DNA of 64,000 nt from contig NZ_JAUQSW010000011.1 of NCBI RefSeq assembly GCF_030581075.1, positions 148,003 to 212,002 on the forward strand. Reading direction: 5' to 3'. The position numbers were made by a program, and so were the translations under genes. Positions 9,164 to 17,500 of the stretch are shown here, in pieces. Source of the DNA: Hymenobacter cheonanensis (GTDB lineage: Bacteria; Bacteroidota; Bacteroidia; Cytophagales; Hymenobacteraceae). The notes below the pieces were generated by a model. It had not been told where the DNA came from, searched no databases, and saw nothing but the letters and a program-made list of their open reading frames with translations. Each line of letters opens with the position of its first letter. Positions within the stretch are counted from its first letter, which is position 1.

Positions 9164-9556
9164 CTAGCTAGCGGGGGTATTGTTGGGGTTGTAAGGCGCC
9201 TGGGGCACCTGGCCGTACTGCTGGGGGTTGCCGTTGGGGTTGTAGGCCGTGGGCGGCTGCGGCTGCTGGGGGTAGCCATTTTGGGCATATTGCTGCGGCT
9301 GTTGCTGGCTGTAGCCAGGTTGCTGCGGGTAGCCGCCTTGGTTGCCTTGGTTGTAGCCGGGCTGCTGGTTGTAGTTGGGGTTATGGGGCTGCTGCGGCTC
9401 GGGGTTGCTGGCATCCTTAAACTCGCGCACACCCTGGCCCACACCCCGAAACAGTTCCGGAATCCGCTTTGCTCCGAAGAACAGCACCAAAACGAAAATA
9501 ATAAAAATGACCGTTTTCGGATTGCCTAAAAACAGAAACAGCGCGGTTAGTAGCAT
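9164..9556 (-). CDS. tatA: second TatA/E family translocase component with Gln/Pro/Asn-rich tail
   Basis: 130 residues from the ATG at 9556 (MLLTALFLFLGNPKTVIF); the longer upstream reading adds an unlikely 44 residues. Membrane helix (VIFIIFVLVLFFGAK), then RIPELFRGVGQGVREFKDA, the TatA hinge and amphipathic helix. The remainder is low complexity (PQQPHNPNYNQQPGYNQ, GGYPQQPGYSQQQ and similar). The two adjacent TatA proteins share the same architecture but differ in the transmembrane sequence, so they are an old duplication or have specialised; one could act as TatA and the other as TatE or TatB-like. Which does what cannot be read from sequence. Confidence 0.88.
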   Translation of the reverse strand: MLLTALFLFLGNPKTVIFIIFVLVLFFGAKRIPELFRGVGQGVREFKDASNPEPQQPHNPNYNQQPGYNQGNQGGYPQQPGYSQQQPQQYAQNGYPQQPQPPTAYNPNGNPQQYGQVPQAPYNPNNTPAS

Positions 9557-9826
9557 GGAAGGGAGGGCAGAATTGCCGCGGAAAGTGATGAAAACGAAGA
9601 TACGAAAAAAAGGAGGCTTTGGACGGGCAAAGTTACCGGCTAGTTGCCTAACAGAGCTGCCCAAAAAAATCTCCGAACGTGGTAACAACTCAGTGTGAAG
9701 GGCACATAACCTAATTATTTCGTCAGGATTAAGTGCAAATCAGCGAGATTTCTCATCCGTTAAGCCGTTCTAGGGGCAGATTCATCGAAAACTATTAGCA
9801 CTTCCCCCATAATTGATGCACCTTTG

Positions 9827-9947
9827 TATCGGTTAGCAGCCTTAACCGAGGCCATGCTGTTTAGGCAGCGGGCCGAGGTAGAGGAAGTTGGCTAAGTTTG
9901 TTTTCATAGCTCAGAAAGGCATCGAATTTTATTCGATGCTTTTTTTT
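9827..9947 (+). ncRNA. candidate small structured RNA with its own intrinsic terminator
   Basis: No gene reads rightward here: tatA (minus) starts at 9556 and the flippase (minus) ends at 9953, yet there is a strong plus-strand terminator at 9919-9947. Upstream of it are two hairpins: CGGTTA/TAACCG (9830-9835 with 9843-9848) and a two-tier stem GGCC..GCTG/CAGC..GGCC (9850-9853, 9856-9859, 9866-9869, 9871-9874). A near-consensus -7 box CACCTTTG (9819-9826, consensus TAnnTTTG) would start a transcript of about 115-120 nt. No open reading frame of note. I do not recognise it as SRP RNA, tmRNA, RNase P RNA or a known Rfam family; 6S-like or a new sRNA are possible. The 9557-9818 stretch holds nothing else I can name. 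Confidence 0.45.
9919..9947 (+). terminator. intrinsic terminator (plus strand)
   Basis: Perfect 9-bp stem GCATCGAAT/ATTCGATGC (9919-9927, 9931-9939) with a 3-nt loop, followed directly by eight T on the plus strand. On the minus strand it is followed only by CTTTC, so it is oriented for a plus-strand transcript, though it may weakly end the flippase transcript too. Confidence 0.8.
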
Positions 9948-9952
9948 GCCCT

Positions 9953-11467
9953 TTACGCGCGCAGGCGGCCCCGCCCTTCCAGCGCATACACCAGGCCCGC
10001 AAAAAGCACCGGCAAGCCCGCCCCGAGCGCGTAGCCGGCCGGCGCCGGCAGTGCCCGCACGCCCGCCTGGCCCAGCACCACCAGCGCTACTGCCCCTAGC
10101 AGCCACCCCAGCAGGCGCCCTACCGGGTAGGGCACCGGGAAGTGGCGCTCGCCCAGCCACCAGCACAGCGCGGCCATCATAAAGTAGCAGGCCAGCGTGG
10201 CCCAGGCACTGCCCAGGTACCCTAGCACCGGAATCAGCAGAAAGTTGAGCACAATGGTGAGCACTGCGCCCGCCGCCCCAATGTAGGTGCCAAAATAAGT
10301 CTTGTCGGTGAGCTTAAACCAGACCGACAGGTTGTAGTACACGCCCAGAAACAGGTTGGCCAGCAGCAGGATGGGCACCACCCCCAGCCCGGCCAGGTAC
10401 TCGGGCCTTTTCAGGAATTGCGGGCCTATCCAGCTTAAATTCAAGCTGATAGCCACGAAAATAAAGGCGCAGCACAGCGTAAACCACTTGAGCACCAGCG
10501 CAAACGTGGCCGGCGAGTTTTTCTCGGTGCTTTGCGAAAAGAAAAACGGCTCGGCCGCGTAGCGAAACGCTTGGATAATGAGCGACATGAAGATGCTGAG
10601 CTTGTAGCAGGCCCCGTACACGCCCACGGCGGCCAGCTGGCTTTGGCCGGGGTAAAAATTGGCCGGTAGCCAGGCCGGCAGCAAAATGCGGTCGAGCGTT
10701 TCGTTCACCATACCCGCCAGGCCCATCAGCATCAGGGGGAGGGCATAGGCTAGCAGGGGCTGCAAAAAAGCGGGCTGCGGCCACCGAAAGCGAAAATCCA
10801 GCAGCTCGCGGCCCAGTAGCAACAGCGTAAGGGCCGAGGCCGCCAGGTTGGCCAGAAAAACGTAGCCCACGCCCAGGCTGGGGTTGTACACGGCGCTCAC
10901 CAAGGGCCGCAGCAGGGCTAGCAGGCTGCTCGGGGCGCTGCGCTCCACGGCCGGGCACAGCACAATGAAAAACAAATTGAGGCCCACATACAACAAGATG
11001 TTGGTGAGGCGGATAGCCGCAAATTTACGAGCCTTGTTTTCGAGCCGCAGCCGGGCAAAGGGCAGCGCCGCAATGGCATCGAGGCCCAGTATCAGCGCTA
11101 TCCAGATAGCGTATTCGTCGTGGCCGGGCGGCAGGTGCAGCAGCCCTAGCAGCGGCCGGGCCAGCAGCATCAGCAGCCCCGTGAGTGCCACGCTACTCAG
11201 CAGCAGCAGGCTCAGGGTGCGGTTGTAAAGCTCGCGCCGGTCTTCACCGGGCCGGTTGGCAAAGCGAAAAAACGTCGTTTCGAGCCCGTAGGTAAACACC
11301 ACGTTCAAAAACGACACGTAGGCATACAGGCCCGTAACAATGCCGTACTCGGCCGCCGCAAAGTGCCCCGTGTATATCGGCACCAGCAGGTAGCTCAGTA
11401 CCCGCCCCACAATGCTGCTGACGCCGTAGATGGCCGTTTGGGAGGCCAGCTTTTGTGCAATCCCCAT
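9953..11467 (-). CDS. oligosaccharide flippase / polysaccharide biosynthesis protein (MOP superfamily)
   Basis: 504 residues, almost entirely hydrophobic with about 12-14 predicted membrane helices. The N-terminus (KLASQTAIYGVSSIVGRVLSYLLVPIY) is the typical Wzx/MurJ-like start of the Polysacc_synt family. Such proteins flip lipid-linked oligosaccharides across the inner membrane during O-antigen, capsule or exopolysaccharide assembly. In many Bacteroidota a flippase of this kind lies just before dut and a sugar nucleotidyltransferase gene; here those genes are about 40 kb away. Substrate cannot be inferred. It stands alone, with 73 nt separating it from the upstream enoyl-CoA hydratase gene on the same strand. 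Confidence 0.85.
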   Translation of the reverse strand: MGIAQKLASQTAIYGVSSIVGRVLSYLLVPIYTGHFAAAEYGIVTGLYAYVSFLNVVFTYGLETTFFRFANRPGEDRRELYNRTLSLLLLSSVALTGLLMLLARPLLGLLHLPPGHDEYAIWIALILGLDAIAALPFARLRLENKARKFAAIRLTNILLYVGLNLFFIVLCPAVERSAPSSLLALLRPLVSAVYNPSLGVGYVFLANLAASALTLLLLGRELLDFRFRWPQPAFLQPLLAYALPLMLMGLAGMVNETLDRILLPAWLPANFYPGQSQLAAVGVYGACYKLSIFMSLIIQAFRYAAEPFFFSQSTEKNSPATFALVLKWFTLCCAFIFVAISLNLSWIGPQFLKRPEYLAGLGVVPILLLANLFLGVYYNLSVWFKLTDKTYFGTYIGAAGAVLTIVLNFLLIPVLGYLGSAWATLACYFMMAALCWWLGERHFPVPYPVGRLLGWLLGAVALVVLGQAGVRALPAPAGYALGAGLPVLFAGLVYALEGRGRLRA

Positions 11468-11540
11468 CTTAACAAATAAGGGCGCCGGCCGGCCACGCTG
11501 CCCACGAGCAGCGCGGCCGGCCGGCGGCGCTTAAAAAAAA

Positions 11541-12329
11541 TTATTTTCCGGTGAAAACCGCCGGGCGCTTTTCCAGGAAAGCAGCGGTACCCTCTTTAAA
11601 ATCGGCCGTGCCAAACGCCTGGCCAAATGCCGTGGCTTCGGCCGAGTAGCCAGCCTCGCCACCTTCGTCAAAAAATGTATTAACGCAGTCGATAGTGAGG
11701 CCAATCGCCACAGGCGCCTTACTCAAAATCTTGTTCAGCAAAGCTTTACAAAAAGGCAATAGCTCGGCTTGGGGCACTACGTGGTTGGCCAGGCCTAGCC
11801 GCACGGCTTCGTCGGCTTTCACCTGGTCGGCCGTAAGCAGCAGTTCCAACGCCTTGCCTTTGCCCACTAGCTGTACCAGCCGCTGCGTGCCGCCGTAGCC
11901 GGGCAGCAGCCCCAGGTTTACTTCGGGCTGGCCAAAGCGGGCATTATCGGCCGCTACGCGAATGTGGCAGGCCATTGCCAACTCGCAGCCACCGCCCAGG
12001 GCAAAGCCATTGACGGCCGCCACCACCGGCTTGGGGCTGGTTTCGAAGCGCCGAAACACGGCCTGGCCTTTGGCCGCTGCCTCCTGCGCGCCGGGACCGC
12101 TCAGGCCGGCCAGCTCCGCAATATCGGCCCCGGCCACAAACGCCTTTTCGCCGCTGCCCGTGAGCAGGATGCCCCGCACGCCGGCATCGGCCCGGGCCTG
12201 GTCGATGGCCTGGCCCAGTTCCGCAATAGTAGCCGCGTTCAGCGCATTGAGCTTGGTGGGGCGGTTGAGGGTAATGGTCAGAATGCCCGAAGCAGCATCC
12301 AGGTCATAGAGCAGGTTATCGAACGTCAT
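11541..12329 (-). CDS. enoyl-CoA hydratase/isomerase (crotonase) family protein
   Basis: 262 residues, normal for a short-chain enoyl-CoA hydratase. Hydrates trans-2-enoyl-CoA in beta-oxidation or related degradation. The oxyanion-hole and CoA-binding signatures are present: AFVAGADIAEL, then AAVNGFALGGGCELAMACHIRVA, and GLLPGYGGTQRL containing the second catalytic Glu region (QPEVNLGLLPG). The closest general type is Crt/EchA/PaaF-like; the sequence does not fix the substrate. A TACCTTTG promoter box lies 38 nt upstream, so it is probably transcribed alone or with the flippase behind it. Confidence 0.9.
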   Translation of the reverse strand: MTFDNLLYDLDAASGILTITLNRPTKLNALNAATIAELGQAIDQARADAGVRGILLTGSGEKAFVAGADIAELAGLSGPGAQEAAAKGQAVFRRFETSPKPVVAAVNGFALGGGCELAMACHIRVAADNARFGQPEVNLGLLPGYGGTQRLVQLVGKGKALELLLTADQVKADEAVRLGLANHVVPQAELLPFCKALLNKILSKAPVAIGLTIDCVNTFFDEGGEAGYSAEATAFGQAFGTADFKEGTAAFLEKRPAVFTGK

Positions 12330-12366
12330 GGCGGGCTAGCGAAAAAACGGGGTGGGTAACAGTCCC

Positions 12367-12374
12367 CAAAGGTA
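12367..12374 (-). promoter_or_regulatory. -7 promoter box (TACCTTTG) for the enoyl-CoA hydratase gene
   Basis: Exact TAnnTTTG match on the minus strand, about 38 nt before the ATG at 12329, within a short intergenic gap. Confidence 0.5.
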
Positions 12375-12455
12375 AGGCCGCCGGCCAAGCGGGTGGTGCC
12401 CAGCGCCTGGCCGCCGGCCTGGGCCTAGCCCGTAGCGCCCGGCGCTGGCCAGCGG

Positions 12456-13190
12456 CTACAGCGTGTCGTAGTAGGCTAGTAGCTTGGCCACGTCGGCCTC
12501 CTGCTTAAAGCTGAGGCGGTTTTGCCTGGCATACGCCACGAGGGCCGGGGCCAGCCCCATGCCCACCGCTTCCAGCACCGATTTCTCGGCCAGGCGAATG
12601 GGAACCACTGCATTATCGGCGCGTTTGATAAAAAACTGCGACTGCCCGCGCCAACTGGGCGGGGCGGCGGCCGTAAGCGAGGGGCTGGCGGTGCCCATGT
12701 GGGTTAGCGCTTTGGTGCGCTGGCACAGCAGCGCCGATTTGCCGGCATCGTACAGCACCTCAAAAAATGCCGTGCGCAAAGCCGGGTTCTCTATGCGAGC
12801 GGCCAGGTAGCGGCGAAAAGTAGCCCGGCTGCCGCGCAAAGAGTCGCCGAGCGTAAATTCCGTCACCCCGGCGGTGTTGATTTCCAGCGAGTCGCCCGCT
12901 GGGCGGCGCCACAGTAGCTGGCCACTGGCCAGGTTGTATTTCAACCACACGGCGCTCACCGGGCCAGTGCTGGTTACTACCCGGCCGCGCGTCCAGTAGG
13001 GCAGCAGCAGCGGCGTGCCCCGCACCTCGGCCTCGGCCGGGGGCCTGACACCTTTTTTCTCTGCCAGCCGCTGGCTGATGTATTCCAGGTTGGTGGGCGC
13101 AGTAATTCCCCGGCCTATTTGCTGCGCCCGCACCGCCGGGCCAGCGCTGGCTGCCACTAGTAGCCCCGTAAGAACAGCGGATAGTTTCAT
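12456..13190 (-). CDS. secreted protein of unknown function
   Basis: 244 residues from the ATG at 13190 (MKLSAVLTGLLVAASAGPAVRAQ); the longer reading from 13223 would put 11 residues in front of a good signal peptide and is less likely. The signal peptide is cleaved near AVRAQ. The rest is soluble, mixed alpha/beta, with no motif I recognise; the C-terminal part (VVPIRLAEKSVLEAVG, LSFKQEADVAKLLAYYD) is likely helical. Divergent from mscL across 144 bp. Probably a lineage-restricted periplasmic or outer-membrane-associated protein. Confidence 0.7.
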   Translation of the reverse strand: MKLSAVLTGLLVAASAGPAVRAQQIGRGITAPTNLEYISQRLAEKKGVRPPAEAEVRGTPLLLPYWTRGRVVTSTGPVSAVWLKYNLASGQLLWRRPAGDSLEINTAGVTEFTLGDSLRGSRATFRRYLAARIENPALRTAFFEVLYDAGKSALLCQRTKALTHMGTASPSLTAAAPPSWRGQSQFFIKRADNAVVPIRLAEKSVLEAVGMGLAPALVAYARQNRLSFKQEADVAKLLAYYDTL

Positions 13191-13334
13191 GGAACAAAGC
13201 TGAACGAGAGAATGACCATGCACGAAGAAACAAGAAAATCAATAAATTGCGCCGTGCGCAGTTCAGCCTTTGCCCAAGTGCCGAAGTAGCGTGCGCTTTC
13301 AGCTGTTCCTTTCTTTCACTTCACCTTCTGCGCC

Positions 13335-13766
13335 ATGAGCTTTGTTTCTGAATTTAAAGAGTTTATCTCTAAAGGCAACGTACTCGACCTGGCGGTGGGC
13401 GTCATCATTGGCGGGGCCTTTGGCAAAATTGTCACCTCGCTGACCGATGATGTTATCATGCCTATCCTCAGCGTGTTTACCAGTGGCATCGATTTCAAGG
13501 AAAAGTTTTTTGCGCTGAACGGGCAGCATTACGAAACCCTGAAAGCAGCGCAGGATGCCAAGGCCGCCGTGGTAAGCTATGGCAACTTCCTCAATGCCAT
13601 AATTTATTTTCTCATTATTGCTTTCGTCATTTTTTGGGTAGTGAAGCTGGCCAATCGCTTTAAAAAGCCTGCCGAAGTTGAAATAAAGGAGCCCGCCGCG
13701 CCCGTCATCACCCGCGACCAGGAGCTGCTCGCCGAAATTCTGACAACGCTGCGTAGCCGCGCCTAA
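13335..13766 (+). CDS. mscL: large-conductance mechanosensitive channel
   Basis: 143 residues, normal length. MscL opens under membrane tension during osmotic downshock to release solutes. TM1 begins in the diagnostic sequence FISKGNVLDLAVGVIIGGAFGKIV, with the G-x-x-x-x-A-x-x-x-G pore-lining pattern, followed by TSLTDDVIMPIL. A periplasmic loop of about 35 residues leads to TM2 (FLNAIIYFLIIAFVIFWVVKL), with the R/K-F-K-K-x-E cluster after it and a C-terminal helix ending EILTTLRSRA. Single-gene unit. Confidence 0.96.
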   Translation: MSFVSEFKEFISKGNVLDLAVGVIIGGAFGKIVTSLTDDVIMPILSVFTSGIDFKEKFFALNGQHYETLKAAQDAKAAVVSYGNFLNAIIYFLIIAFVIFWVVKLANRFKKPAEVEIKEPAAPVITRDQELLAEILTTLRSRA

Positions 13767-13852
13767 GCACTGGCCCGGCCGGAACTTCTGGCCAGAGCCA
13801 GGCATTTAATTACTACTTCGTAGATGCGCCCTGCGCGTTCAGCTCTCGCCTC

Positions 13853-14281
13853 GTGAAAAAAATATTCGCCTCTATCTTCTTCTCCGCCAGCATTTTACTG
13901 CTGAGCGCGCCGGTTGCCCAGGCCCAAGCCACGGCCCCCGATTTTCCATCGTCGGCTAGCCCCGCCCGCCCCGCCCCAGGCCCCCCGGATAATGCCCGCG
14001 CCCGCCGCCAGCAGCAAATGAGCCCCGAAGATGCCGCCCGCGACCAGCAGCTGCAGCTGCTGGAAGCCCGCACCGGCAACACCAGCTTCGGCGCCGAAAA
14101 AGGCGGCCCCTACCGGCAGCTCGATAAAACGGGTGGTTCCTTCACCGTGCGCAAGTTTAAAGCCCTGCCCGGCCAGGACCAGAAGCGCGGCGAGTCGCGC
14201 CGCGTGCTTATGGGTGCCCGCACCACCGGCAAGCCGCTCGTGCACGACCGTGGGCGCAAAAAGAAATTTCTCTTCTTCTAA
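13853..14281 (+). CDS. small secreted Arg/Pro-rich protein of unknown function
   Basis: 142 residues from a GTG start at 13853 (no ATG fits; the signal peptide MKKIFASIFFSASILLLSAP starts right there). Cleavage is likely after AQAQA. The mature part is polar: a Pro/Ala-rich segment, then a QQQMSPEDAARDQQLQLLEAR helix and a basic C-terminus ending GRKKKFLFF. No family recognised. The stop codon (14279-14281) abuts the left arm of a 46-bp inverted repeat, and a plus-strand terminator follows at 14326. Confidence 0.65.
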   Translation: MKKIFASIFFSASILLLSAPVAQAQATAPDFPSSASPARPAPGPPDNARARRQQQMSPEDAARDQQLQLLEARTGNTSFGAEKGGPYRQLDKTGGSFTVRKFKALPGQDQKRGESRRVLMGARTTGKPLVHDRGRKKKFLFF

Positions 14282-14326
14282 ATCACGGATTACGCGGATT
14301 TTAGCGGATTTCACGGATTTTGTAGA
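14281..14326. repeat. left arm of 46-bp inverted repeat (four GGATT sub-repeats)
   Basis: Perfect reverse complement of 14471-14516. The arm contains four spaced copies of the pentamer GGATT (CACGGATT, GCGGATT, GCGGATT, CACGGATT). Its first base is the last base of the TAA stop of the preceding gene. Confidence 0.9.
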
Positions 14327-14359
14327 CGGCTCTCAGCGCAAGCTGGGAGCCGTTTTTTT
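14326..14359 (+). terminator. intrinsic terminator of the small secreted protein gene
   Basis: Stem ACGGCTC/GAGCCGT extended inward by CAGC/GCTG with one G-T pair, loop GCAA, followed by seven T on the plus strand (14353-14359). Confidence 0.9.
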
Positions 14360-14438
14360 CTTGTTTACGGCGCTGCCACGCACTGCCGATGCACGTTGAG
14401 AACTGTTTTCGCTACCATGGCTAGCCCGGCAAACGCAA

Positions 14439-14464
14439 AAAGGCCACCCAGTTGGGTGGCCTTT
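14439..14464 (-). terminator. intrinsic terminator of infB
   Basis: Perfect 12-bp stem AAAGGCCACCCA/TGGGTGGCCTTT with a 2-nt gap (effectively a 4-nt loop). Read on the minus strand it runs into a five-T tract. It ends the rimP-nusA-infB transcript, facing the plus-strand terminator at 14326. Confidence 0.85.
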
Positions 14465-14470
14465 CCTACA

Positions 14471-14516
14471 TCTACAAAATCCGTGAAATCCGCTAAAATC
14501 CGCGTAATCCGTGATT
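14471..14516. repeat. right arm of 46-bp inverted repeat
   Basis: Perfect reverse complement of 14281-14326. The arm overlaps the infB stop codon (14515-14517) by two bases, so both arms touch the stop codons of the two convergent genes and enclose both terminators. Confidence 0.9.
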
Positions 14517-17500
14517 AAAGCTTGCGCTTGATTTCCTGTTCTTCGAAGCCTTCGATGTTGTCGCCCTCTTGCAGGTCGTTGAAGTTCTTCACCGAAATAC
14601 CGCACTCGTAGCCCTGGCGCACTTCCGACACATCGTCTTTGAAGCGTTTGAGGTCCTGAATGTCGCCGGTGTACTGCACAATACCATTGCGCACTACTCG
14701 CACCTTGGTTTTGCGGGTGAAGGTACCGTCCGTCACCATGCAGCCACCGATGGTGCCCACTTTGGTAATATTGAATACCTGGCGAACTTCGGCGTTGGCC
14801 ACCACCACTTCGTGCAGGGTAGGGGCTAGCATACCCTCCATTGCATCCTTCACCTCGTTGATGGCGTTGTAGATGATGGAGTACAAGCGTACGTCAATCT
14901 GCTCTTGCTCAGCCAGTTTGCGAGCGCTCTGCGAGGGGCGCACCTGGAAGCCAATGATGATGGCATCGGAAGCCGAGGCCAGCAGTACATCGCTTTCTGA
15001 GATGGCACCCACGCCTTTGCTCAGGATATTCACCTTCACCTCGGGCGTGCTGAGCTTCAGCAGCGAGTCGGAAAGGGCTTCTACCGAGCCGTCCACGTCA
15101 CCTTTTACCAAGATGTTCAGCTCCTTAAACGAGCCGATAGCCAGGCGGCGGCCAATTTCATCAAGCGTGATGTGCTTCTTGGTACGGATGCTCTGCTCGC
15201 GGGCCAGCTGCTGGCGCTGGGTGGCCAGCTCGCGGGCTTCGCGCTCCGTCTCCATTACCTGAATGCGGTCGCCGGCCTGCGGCGCGCCCGTCAGGCCTAA
15301 TACCTGCACCGGAGTAGCCGGGCCCGCTAGCTTCTTCTTCTTGCCGCGGTAGTCGGTCATGGCCTTTACGCGGCCGTAGTGCGGGCCAGCCAGCACGATG
15401 TCGCCCACGTTCAGTGTGCCGGTTTGCACCAGCACGGTAGTTACGTAGCCGCGGCCTTTGTCCAGCTCGGCTTCGATTACCGTGCCTACCGCGTTGCGAT
15501 TCGGGTTGGCGTGCAAGTCAAGCAACTCAGCTTCGAGCAGTACTTTTTCCAGCAGGTCTTCTACGCCGAGGCCCGACTTAGCCGACACTTCTTGGCTCTG
15601 GTATTTGCCACCCCACTCTTCCACGAGAATATTCATCTGCGAAAGCTCTTCGCGGATTTTCTCGGGGTTAGCCGTGGGCTTATCCACCTTATTGAGGGCG
15701 ATGATAATCGGCACCCCGGCGGCCTGCGCGTGGTTGATAGCCTCCTTGGTCTGGGGCATCACCGAGTCGTCGGCCGCGATTACGATAATGGCAATGTCCG
15801 TTACCTTGGCACCGCGGGCACGCATGGCCGTAAAGGCTTCGTGGCCAGGCGTATCGAGGAACGTAATGGGGTTGCCCGATTTGGTCTTAACCTCATACGC
15901 CCCGATGTGCTGGGTAATGCCGCCGGCTTCCCCTTTGGCTACGCTAGCCTCGCGGATGTAGTCAAGGAGCGACGTTTTACCGTGGTCGACGTGGCCCATG
16001 ATGGTCACGATGGGCGCGCGGGGCACGAGGTCCTCGGGCGCATCACTCATGTCGATGGGCTCCTCGTCTTCCTCAGCCGAGAGGAATTCTACGTCATAGC
16101 CAAACTCGTCGGCAATCACCGTGATGGCTTCGGCATCGAGGCGCTGGTTGATGGAGACGAACATCCCCATGCCCAGGCACACTTTGATAACCTCATTCAC
16201 GTTCACGTCCATCAGCGACGCCAAGTCGTTGGCCGAAATGAACTCGGTGAGCTTCAGCGTTTTGGCATCCAGCTCGTTCTGGGCACGCAGGGCCTCGCGC
16301 TCTTCGGCCGCCATCCCGCGCTTATCGCGGCGGTATTTGGCGCGGTTGGCAGCAGCGTTGGTTTTACCGCCGCTGAGCTTGGCCAGCGTAGCCTTGATTT
16401 GCTCCTGAATCTGCTTGTCGTTCTGCTCGGGCGTGAGCGGTACCTGCGGCGTAGCCGGGCGGTTATTGCCCTGGCCGGGGCGGTTGCCCTGACCCGGACG
16501 ATTACCCTGGCCGGGGCCGCTAGGCCGGTTGCCTTGGCCGGGGCCGCCACCTGCGGGGCGGTTGCCCTGGTAGCCACCACCCTGGCCGGTGCCCGTAGTA
16601 GTACCGGCGCCGCCGCCCGGCTGGCCGGGAGCGGGCAAGCGCTGGCGCTTCTTCTGGTTGGCAGCACCCACGCCGCTTTTGCGCACGTCGGACGAAGCCA
16701 CGGGGCGCGGTCCGCGGCCACCCGGGCCACGGCGGCTCGAATCAACCGGCAGCTGAATCTTGCCTAGTACCGTCAGGCCTTTCAGCTGGTCAGCCTTGGC
16801 CGTAATTGTGCCCTCTTCCGCAGCCGGAGCGGCGGGGGCTTCGGGAGTAGCTGATGCAGCTGGCGCGGCCGCAACCGGGCTAGCAGGTGCTGCCGCGGCC
16901 GGAGCAGCAGGCGCCGACGCGGCCGGAGCAGTAGTTGCCGCCGGGGCTGGCGCTGCTGCGGGAGCCGCCGCCACCGGGGCCGCCGTGTAAGTAGGCGTAG
17001 GCCGGGCCGGAGCTGCCGGGGCAGCCGCTACTGGTGCCGGTGCCGGAGTGGTAACAACTGGTGCGGCCGGGGCCGGTGCGGGAGCTGCCGCCGCCACTAC
17101 GGGCGCCGGTTTTGCTTCAGCAGCGGGCGTGGGGGCCGGGGCAGCGGGTGCCGCCGGGCGGGCCGGAATAACGCGGCCTTTGCTGTCTAACTCAATCTTG
17201 CCCAGTACTTTAAGGCCCGGGGTTTTAGGGGCTTCAGTTGCCGCGGGCGCAGGTTGCGCTACTGGTACAGGCGCAACCGCCGCCTGGGTTACTGGGGTGG
17301 GCGCAGCCACCGGAGTAGGAGCCACAGCTACGGGTGCAGGCACTGGTGCAGGAGCCACCACTGTAGCAACAGGAACCGCTGCCGGGGCCGGCTTGGGAGC
17401 CGGGGCCGGTTTGGCCACGGCGGCTTGCGCCTGCGCATTCAGCTCGCTTTGGCGGCGGGCCTGCGTGTGGCGCTGGGCCTCCTGCTTGTCCTGGGCCGAA

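Noticed and set aside
9827..9947. Assignment of the plus-strand RNA as SRP RNA, tmRNA, RNase P RNA or 6S RNA
   Set aside because: The SRP core GGAAGCAGC, the RNase P GAGGAAAGTC core and tmRNA tRNA-like ends are not present; 6S cannot be judged by eye, so it is left unassigned.
14327..14470. The region between the 46-bp repeat arms as a MITE
   Set aside because: The two terminators inside belong to the flanking genes (correct orientation and distance), so the arms more likely inserted around or expanded next to them; no target duplication can be recognised.
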